Assembly (NCBI GenBank): GCA_031290205.1
Contig: JAITNZ010000122.1
Span: 1-6,109 of the forward strand
DNA from: Spirochaetaceae bacterium
GTDB lineage: Bacteria > Spirochaetota > Spirochaetia > Treponematales > Breznakiellaceae
Direction: 5' to 3'
Length of the DNA stretch: 6,109 nt
A program made the translations under genes and the position numbers. Of this stretch, positions 1-4,370 are shown piece by piece (position 1 is the stretch's first letter; the number at the start of each line of letters is the position of its first letter). The notes beneath the pieces were generated by a model. That model did no database searches. It was not told where the DNA came from and was given only the letters and a program-made list of their open reading frames with translations.

Positions 1-26
1 CATATCCCCCGCACCCCCAGTTTTAA

Positions 27-115
27 CCGCCCCAAGGGGCGGGGAATTAAACCCCCAATGGCTCGAATCGCCCTTCTCTTACCAAGGGCAAGGCTGAAAC
101 CGCCTGTGGCGGATT
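27..115 (-). repeat. Palindromic repeat element, copy A (intergenic)
   Basis: This stretch holds three hairpins in a row. Read on the plus strand they are CCGCCCC/GGGGCGG (27-33/36-42), GCCCTT/AAGGGC (70-75/84-89) and CCGCC-TGT-GGCGG (100-112). Bases 69-112 match 4774-4817 inside cysS at 32 of 44 positions without a gap. The reverse complement of 81-115 matches 4281-4315 after pabBC at 30 of 35 positions. Its orientation is set to minus to agree with the copy inside cysS. On the minus strand it stays open in the frame corresponding to cysS and would read SATGGFSLALGKRRA, compared with SASGTSSLASDKVRA in cysS. The matches and hairpins are read directly. Grouping all three hairpins into one element, and its outer ends, is inference. 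Confidence 0.7.
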
Positions 116-135
116 AAAAAAAAGTATGATATAAT
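107..135 (+). promoter_or_regulatory. Extended -10 promoter
   Basis: The box TATAAT at 130-135 is a perfect sigma-70 -10 consensus. It is preceded by TG at 127-128 with one base between, which is the extended -10 form and can work without a good -35. The -35 position (around 107-112, TGGCGG) is poor and lies in the right arm of a repeat hairpin. Transcription would start near 142 and run into the short frame at 232. No larger gene follows directly, so its real target is unclear. Confidence 0.5.
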
Positions 136-177
136 GTTTTTCATAATCGAAAAAGCAAAGAAAAAAGCGAAACGATT

Positions 178-215
178 AAAAAAAACCCGCACCGACAAGC
201 CTAGCCCGATGCGGG
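178..215 (-). terminator. Rho-independent terminator on the minus strand
   Basis: CCCGCA (186-191) and TGCGGG (210-215) pair perfectly across an 18-base loop. On the minus strand the hairpin is followed at once by eight T residues (178-185 complemented). This is a good intrinsic terminator for leftward transcription. No minus-strand gene is recognisable to its right before cysS, so it appears orphaned. On the plus strand the same hairpin sits just upstream of the Shine-Dalgarno site at 221-226 and has no U-run, so it could instead be a leader hairpin. Confidence 0.5.
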
Positions 216-231
216 GAGTGAAGGAGTGAAT

Positions 232-377
232 ATGAAACAGGCAAAAAAAACGTCGTGTTAGCGCACGGCGCGGGAGTGTTAGAAAAGGCGGCGCTGTCAG
301 CGACCATGATTTTAGCACTCATAGAAGTAGCCCGTTTCATTGTCTACTGCATAAGTAAGCAGATAATAATACGGTGA
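232..377 (+). other. Possible small membrane peptide split by a -1 frame change, or a remnant
   Basis: I do not recognise this peptide. An ATG at 232 has a strong Shine-Dalgarno site, AAGGAG at 221-226, five bases upstream, but the frame ends after nine codons (TAG 259-261). An A8 run at 243-250 includes the heptamer A AAA AAA in the zero frame. A -1 slip there would join the start to a longer open frame ending at TGA 375-377, giving about 48 residues. That product has a basic N-terminus and a hydrophobic stretch (ALSATMILALIEVARFIVYC) that could cross the membrane. The second frame could also start alone at GTG 276, beside a weak GGGAG. It may be programmed frameshifting, an indel in decaying DNA, or chance. 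Confidence 0.2.
340..367 (+). promoter_or_regulatory. Possible sigma-70 promoter for the small frames at 436-611
   Basis: TTGTCT (340-345) and GATAAT (362-367) are separated by 16 bases and resemble -35 and -10 boxes. A start near 374 would give a leader of about 60 bases before the ATG at 436. The spacer holds a small CTGC/GCAG inverted repeat. The match is moderate and no conserved gene confirms it. Confidence 0.3.
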
Positions 378-399
378 GGGTGCTAGTGTCAAGCGCTCT

Positions 400-417
400 T
401 TTTGAAATCATTCAAAA
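400..417 (+). promoter_or_regulatory. Perfect inverted repeat before a ribosome binding site
   Basis: TTTTGAA (400-406) and TTCAAAA (411-417) form a perfect 7-base inverted repeat around ATCA. It lies between the candidate promoter and the Shine-Dalgarno site at 422-427. It could be an operator or a weak AT-rich hairpin near the ribosome binding site. The symmetry is seen; a regulatory role is inference. Confidence 0.3.
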
Positions 418-435
418 GCATAAGGAGCAAAAAAA

Positions 436-558
436 ATGAAAAAGGATATTATTATTATTTTATTATGCGTCGCACTAGCTGCTATAATAGCCCGCGACAT
501 CGTATCGGACGTGAGAGCGAGCCGAACCGCCGTATCCGTTACAGGAGTTGCAAAATGA
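436..558 (+). CDS. Small exported or membrane peptide, possibly a truncated SIMPL-domain (DUF541) protein
   Basis: This 40-codon frame has a near-ideal start: AAGGAG at 422-427, eight bases before the ATG. The product begins MKKDIIIILLCVALAAIIAR, a classic short basic N-terminus plus hydrophobic segment, either a signal peptide or a membrane anchor. The rest ends in RTAVSVTGVAK. SIMPL/DUF541 proteins usually start their mature domain with a strand of the type R-T-V-S-V-x-G-x-A just after such a segment, so this looks like the first 40 residues of one, cut off before its roughly 200-residue domain. Its stop overlaps the next start as ATGA (555-558). It may be a remnant or a genuine small membrane peptide. 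The family link rests on about ten residues and is tentative. Confidence 0.4.
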   Translation: MKKDIIIILLCVALAAIIARDIVSDVRASRTAVSVTGVAK

Positions 559-611
559 ACCACTTGAACAGCGTATTGATTGAGGGATGCGTAACGCGGA
601 GATACGTTTAG
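555..611 (+). pseudogene. Tiny frame resembling the N-terminus of single-strand-binding protein
   Basis: An ATG overlaps the stop of the preceding small frame (ATGA) and has AGGAG at 543-547 with a seven-base spacer, so it would be translationally coupled. It encodes MNHLNSVLIEGCVTRRYV and then stops. The pattern M-N-x-L-N-x-V-x-x-x-G is like the first strand of bacterial Ssb proteins, whose next residues are usually of the type N-x-x-R-D-P. I could not follow an Ssb sequence further in any frame. The likeliest reading is a broken gene start. The resemblance is short and could be chance. Confidence 0.2.
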
Positions 612-619
612 TATCATCC

Positions 620-763
620 TCAGCAGCCCAAGTGGTGAGGGCTTTTCGACGAGGGGGTGGGCTATGCGTTTTCCGCCTTTCGGTGAAGCCCAACGGTAAA
701 GCGCCTTCTGGCAGTCTCCCCTGCCGACATGGGGCGCCCAGTGTCAAGCGGGGGAGTTGCTGA
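620..763 (+). other. GC-rich segment with potential RNA structure
   Basis: No protein family is recognisable here, although a 58-codon frame (587-763) is open. Several pairings nest. TCAGCA (620-625) pairs with TGCTGA (758-763) and could close the segment. TGGGCT (658-663) can pair with AGCCCA at 625-630 or with the same word at 687-692. GCGCC (701-705) pairs with GGCGC (733-737) around an inner hairpin GGCAG/CTGCC (710-714/721-725). It does not match riboswitch or housekeeping RNA motifs that I know. The last six bases overlap the -35 region of the next gene, which argues against one RNA domain that reaches across it. It may be a small RNA, a repeat or gene debris. Confidence 0.25.
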
Positions 764-785
764 AGTTTAGGTTTTCCTTTAGAAT
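757..785 (+). promoter_or_regulatory. Promoter of the 605-aa gene and pabBC operon
   Basis: TTGCTG (757-762) and TAGAAT (780-785) are separated by exactly 17 bases and match sigma-70 boxes well. Only six bases (786-791) lie between the -10 box and the ATG at 792, so transcription would start at or next to the A of the start codon and the message would have no leader. No Shine-Dalgarno site is present within the usual distance, which fits a leaderless message. The boxes are seen; promoter activity is inferred. Confidence 0.55.
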
Positions 786-791
786 GACGCT

Positions 792-2609
792 ATGCGAAAG
801 CCTATTCTGCCTCGATTTGTTGGCATTTTTATTGTAACGCTTGCTTTGTTTTTTGTGCTGTCGGTAATTCAATTTGCTCGGCAGGATAATTTTTCAAGGA
901 AAATCGGCAGTCTTGTTATTACCGGCAGGTATAAAATCGGCGAAAACCTCGCGCAGAGACCCGATGATGCCGATGGCGTTGAACTTTTTGTGGAAAATCC
1001 CATCAGCGTTTTTTTCGGCGGTTTGGAATTTAGCATCGGAGCGCTTGATGAAAGCGAAAACGAAAGTGCTTTTATTGATTTTGATGAAATTCGCCGTCCG
1101 CTGGTTCCGATAAGCATGAATATTTTCGCTCAGTCGGTTCGATTTACGATGTCGAACAATGTTGAGCTGGCGTTCTATGTTCATAACGAAGGTGGCGGGG
1201 ACGAGATTGTCATTTCGAGCGGGTTCTCCGAAGATGCTGTTTCCATCGAATTGCCCTACAAGCTTACCAAAAACGCGCGGATTTCCACCGTGGACAATGC
1301 CGGCATCGTTGTGCTTTTGGACCAAAAGGAATATTCTTTTGACCGGAGAGTTCTTGATACAGAGCGGGGTTTGATAGCGCTGAGCCATAAAAATCCGCTT
1401 GTCGCATACCGTGCCGTTTCAAAAGAGACGGTGTTCAATCCGGTCGAGTTCATCATTTCCGGCGCTATGGATAAGCCGCGCTATCGTGAATTAGTGCTTC
1501 TATGGTGTGAGAAAGCCTACCTCGACTGGAACGGGAAGATTGTCGGGGCGCAGGATGAGCGGCTTATCGCGGCATATATTGCCGAATCCGCGCGGCGGGG
1601 TAATTATGGCGTCGGCATCACCCACATATCGGCGGATTTTCTTGCAAGCGGACAACGGACATTTCTGAGCTCTCCTTATACCGGGCGCCTTGAATCGGTA
1701 ATCAGCAGTATGAATTCTTTTGAACGTGAAAGAACCGATATGATTGAAAACGGTATTAAAAATGATATCGCTGTGCTGCTCGATGGAAATAAAAACTTTG
1801 AATACCTCGTCCAGCGGAGTCTTAATAATCTTTTTGATGACGGCATCGCCCGTATTAAAACATTGGCGCCCGATTCGATTACGCCGGCACTGTGTCCGGG
1901 GGTTTTGCAAAGCTGGTGGGCGTTTAACTTTTGGTATAAAAGCATGGAGAACCCCTTTGAAATGCTTGCCAATCAGGCGCGGCTCTTAGTCTCGGAATCT
2001 TTGGAAAAGGATGCCGATAACCTCAATGTTTTCTTTGTTCAAGATGGCGAAGTTGACGTTCTCTTTAATATCAAACTCGGAGTGGCGCTTGCCGCGTACG
2101 GCGAGGCTTACGCAAACAATGTGTGGGCGGGCGTCGGGCGCTCGCTAATACTTTCCGCGCTTTCTTTTGCCGATAACTCAGGCGCGCTCTGCCTCACGCT
2201 GAGTGTGGACGCGAACAGGATTTTTACCGAAAAAAACCCGGAACGCCGACTCAGTGCAACTGAGGTCTATCCCCTCCTCGAAGTATCGGATTACTATCCG
2301 CATACACTGGGCGCGGGCACCGTTATGTTTGGCGTCTATCTGTGGACGGCATCGCCTGCGGTCCGCGCCTCGTATCAGAATAATGTGCTTGAGTTTGGTA
2401 TCACGTTTCCCGAAAACAGCGCGCACTATGTAATGATACGGGGGGTGCGTCCTTTTAAGAAGATTCAGATGAGGGGCATGGATTACCGCTCCGACCCTCA
2501 GTTTGAACGCTATCATTCGCCGGGCTGGGTATATCGCGCTCAGGATCAGATGCTCTTAATTAAACTCATCCAGCGCACGGAAATCGAAGAGGTAAAAATT
2601 TTTTACTAA
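792..2609 (+). CDS. Membrane-anchored or exported protein of unknown function, 605 aa
   Basis: I do not recognise a named family. Residues 1-9 are basic (MRKPILPRF) and 10-28 are strongly hydrophobic, so the protein starts with a signal peptide or an uncleaved anchor. There is no lipobox cysteine, so it is not an obvious lipoprotein. The remainder has no further membrane segment and should lie outside the cytoplasmic membrane. Residues about 40-215 look rich in beta strands, 216-470 look mainly helical and contain an aromatic cluster (QSWWAFNFWYKSMENP, 373-388), and 505-605 again look like strands. Such a layout occurs in some envelope or glycan-related proteins, but no catalytic motif supports that. 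The start is fixed by the signal-like N-terminus and the promoter six bases upstream; no Shine-Dalgarno site is visible. The pabBC start follows the stop after 13 bases, so the two genes are probably cotranscribed, with no obvious functional link. Confidence 0.85.
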   Translation: MRKPILPRFVGIFIVTLALFFVLSVIQFARQDNFSRKIGSLVITGRYKIGENLAQRPDDADGVELFVENPISVFFGGLEFSIGALDESENESAFIDFDEIRRPLVPISMNIFAQSVRFTMSNNVELAFYVHNEGGGDEIVISSGFSEDAVSIELPYKLTKNARISTVDNAGIVVLLDQKEYSFDRRVLDTERGLIALSHKNPLVAYRAVSKETVFNPVEFIISGAMDKPRYRELVLLWCEKAYLDWNGKIVGAQDERLIAAYIAESARRGNYGVGITHISADFLASGQRTFLSSPYTGRLESVISSMNSFERERTDMIENGIKNDIAVLLDGNKNFEYLVQRSLNNLFDDGIARIKTLAPDSITPALCPGVLQSWWAFNFWYKSMENPFEMLANQARLLVSESLEKDADNLNVFFVQDGEVDVLFNIKLGVALAAYGEAYANNVWAGVGRSLILSALSFADNSGALCLTLSVDANRIFTEKNPERRLSATEVYPLLEVSDYYPHTLGAGTVMFGVYLWTASPAVRASYQNNVLEFGITFPENSAHYVMIRGVRPFKKIQMRGMDYRSDPQFERYHSPGWVYRAQDQMLLIKLIQRTEIEEVKIFY

Positions 2610-2622
2610 GTCAGGATCGTTC

Positions 2623-4281
2623 ATGATAGTTTACGCTGATAAGGTATTTCGGAATCCAAAGACGGTGATAGTTGCGTTCTCGACAGAAGAGTTTCAGGAC
2701 GCCTTCAAACAGATTGAGCGCTACCAGAAAGATTACTATCTTGCAGGATACATACGCTATGAAGCGCGTTTTGCGTTTGCCGGTCTCTCTTACCAAAAAA
2801 AACTTCCGCTTTTATACTTTGAAGTATTTGAATCTTTTGCAAAATTCGAGCAACCAGCATCGCAGGATGTATATCTTGAAGCAAAGAGCAGCATCTCGTT
2901 TGAAGAATACCAGTACGCTATCGCTGCAATAAAAGATGAAATTAGGAACGGCAATACCTACGAGGTGAACTACACCTACGATTATCATATTGAGTGCGAT
3001 ACTGACCCGTTCGCCCTCTACTGCTCGCTCTTAGATAAACAAAAAACCCCCTATAACTTTTATCTGCACAATCAGTATGATACGGTTCTTTCGTTTTCGC
3101 CTGAACTTTTTTTTCTCATCAACAGGGGGGAGGGGGGGGTGAGGCATATCCTCACCAAGCCGATGAAGGGCACGGTGAGGCGCGGCAAGGATGCGGCGGA
3201 GGACGAGGCGCTCATCCGTTTTTTGCAGCGCGATATAAAAAACCGCGCGGAGAATGTGATGATAGTCGACCTCCTCCGCAACGACCTTGGGCGCATCGCG
3301 CGGCTAGGCGCCGTTCAGGCGACGCGGCTCTTCGAGGTGGAAACCCACTCCACGCTCCACACGATGACGAGCCAAGTTGAAGCTGATTTACGGGCTGAAA
3401 CCTCACTCTTTGACGTGTTTCAGGCAATATTCCCCTGCGGCTCCGTTACCGGCGCCCCCAAGATCAGCACGATGGATATTATCGACCGGCTTGAAGGAGG
3501 GGCGCGCAATATCTACTGCGGCGCTATCGGGCTGATTTCGCCCGGCGGCAATTGCGAGTTCAGCGTGCCGATACGGATTCTGCAAAAGGCGGCGGGGGAC
3601 GCCTGCTATACCTACCGCGTCGGCGGCGCTATCGTATGGGATTCATCCGCGGAGGACGAATGGCTCGAAACGATTACCAAAACAAAATTTCTGCATAGCA
3701 ACTTCAAACTTCTGGAAACGATGAAGATAGTGGACGGCGCGATTCTCTTTGCAGAAGAACATAATGCGCGGATAAAAAAGTCGGCTGACTTTTTCGGCTT
3801 TAGCTACCACGATGATATAGTAACACTGCAAGCGCCGCAGGATGGGATGCTCCGCTTCCTCCTCGAAAAAAGCGGGCGTTACACTGTTGAGCATAGAGCG
3901 ATACACGAAACAACTATTGACACGATACGCATCTCGCCGCTCAGAGTGAATAGCAGCGATATTTTTTTGCGCCACAAAACAAGTTACCGCCCGCTCTTCA
4001 CGATAGACTATACCTCAGTCTACGACGAAGTTTTTTTTAACGAAAGAAATGAGCTGACGGAAGGTTCCCGCACGAACATCGTGCTTAAAATTGGCGGTAG
4101 ATTGTGGACGCCGCCCCTTTCGTCGGGGCTCCTCAGCGGCATCTACCGGCAGCACATGCTCGAAAGCTGCGCTTGTTCAGAAAAAATCCTCTCGAGGGTG
4201 GACTTGGAGAATGCCGAAGAAGTTTACTGCGTAAACTCAGTGCGGGGGATGCGGAGGGTCCGGCTCGTAGGGGCTTTCTGA
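2623..4281 (+). CDS. pabB: Bifunctional aminodeoxychorismate synthase component I / 4-amino-4-deoxychorismate lyase (PabB-PabC fusion)
   Basis: The enzyme makes p-aminobenzoate for folate in the cytoplasm. The PabB part aminates chorismate to aminodeoxychorismate, and the PabC part removes pyruvate using pyridoxal phosphate. Residues 1-357 form a chorismate-binding domain with KPMKGT (179-184; Lys182 sits at the lysine that marks PabB, where anthranilate synthase has PIAGT), IVDLLRNDLGR (214-224), GSVTGAPK (273-280) and CGAIG (299-303). Residues 360-552 are a class IV aminotransferase-fold domain with LLETM (363-367), HKTSYR (451-456, Lys452 the likely PLP lysine), ELTEGSRTNI (477-486) and NSVRG (538-542). 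At 552 residues it suits the known fused form; the PabB part lacks much of the N-terminal region of the roughly 450-residue E. coli PabB. AGGA at 2613-2616, six bases upstream, supports this start. No pabA/trpG glutaminase is in the window, so it must be elsewhere or ammonia is used. A G6-A-G8 tract at 3125-3139 lies in the PabB part. A repeat element starts on the stop codon. Confidence 0.93.
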   Translation: MIVYADKVFRNPKTVIVAFSTEEFQDAFKQIERYQKDYYLAGYIRYEARFAFAGLSYQKKLPLLYFEVFESFAKFEQPASQDVYLEAKSSISFEEYQYAIAAIKDEIRNGNTYEVNYTYDYHIECDTDPFALYCSLLDKQKTPYNFYLHNQYDTVLSFSPELFFLINRGEGGVRHILTKPMKGTVRRGKDAAEDEALIRFLQRDIKNRAENVMIVDLLRNDLGRIARLGAVQATRLFEVETHSTLHTMTSQVEADLRAETSLFDVFQAIFPCGSVTGAPKISTMDIIDRLEGGARNIYCGAIGLISPGGNCEFSVPIRILQKAAGDACYTYRVGGAIVWDSSAEDEWLETITKTKFLHSNFKLLETMKIVDGAILFAEEHNARIKKSADFFGFSYHDDIVTLQAPQDGMLRFLLEKSGRYTVEHRAIHETTIDTIRISPLRVNSSDIFLRHKTSYRPLFTIDYTSVYDEVFFNERNELTEGSRTNIVLKIGGRLWTPPLSSGLLSGIYRQHMLESCACSEKILSRVDLENAEEVYCVNSVRGMRRVRLVGAF

Positions 4282-4364
4282 TTCCGCCTCAGTCGGTTTC
4301 ACCTTTGCCCTTGGTTATGATATAAGCCCTAACAGAAAAGCGCGCGCCGCTACTTGTAGCGGGG
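4281..4364 (+). repeat. Palindromic repeat element, copy C (on the pabBC stop codon)
   Basis: Bases 4281-4315 match the reverse complement of 81-115 (copy A) at 30 of 35 positions, including the runs CGGTTTCA and TTGCCCTTGGT. Further on, CCGCTAC-TT-GTAGCGG (4347-4362) corresponds to the copy A hairpin CCGCCCC-TT-GGGGCGG when read in the same orientation. They share the CCGC, CTTG and GCGG parts and differ at two base pairs that both stay paired. The gap between the conserved block and this hairpin is 31 bases here and 38 in copy A. The element begins at the last base of the pabBC stop codon and supplies the operon terminator hairpin. The middle hairpin of copy A is not conserved here. Confidence 0.65.
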
Positions 4365-4370
4365 ATTTTT
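4347..4370 (+). terminator. Rho-independent terminator of the 605-aa gene-pabBC operon
   Basis: CCGCTAC (4347-4353) and GTAGCGG (4356-4362) form a perfect GC-rich stem, followed by GGA and five T residues (4366-4370). The T-run overlaps the end of cysS on the other strand, whose stop codon is 4369-4371. On the minus strand the same hairpin follows cysS, but a GC-rich heptamer separates it from a short T4, so termination of cysS here would be weaker. Confidence 0.75.

Noticed and set aside
673..740. A possible fourth copy of the palindromic repeat (CCGCCTTTCGG followed by GCCC and GGTAAAG).
   Set aside because: Alignment to the three copies needs several gaps and shares only short words.
475..747. 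A 90-codon minus-strand frame over the upstream region.
   Set aside because: It has no ribosome binding site or recognisable sequence and overlaps better-supported plus-strand signals.
385..750. An 11-base direct repeat, AGTGTCAAGCG, at 385-395 and 740-750, which could flank a mobile unit.
   Set aside because: Exact repeats of this length are expected by chance in 6 kb, and nothing else at the two sites looks like element ends.
587..763. A 58-codon open frame starting ATG at 587.
   Set aside because: It has a poorly spaced ribosome binding site and a composition rich in Arg, Ser, Gly and Pro typical of non-coding GC-rich frames, and it resembles no family known to me.
4316..4326. A promoter-like TGATATAAG, sharing the ten-base word TATGATATAA with the promoter at 125-134.
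   Set aside because: It lies about 20 bases before a terminator hairpin between convergent genes, has no gene to serve, and is not at the corresponding place in the two repeat copies.
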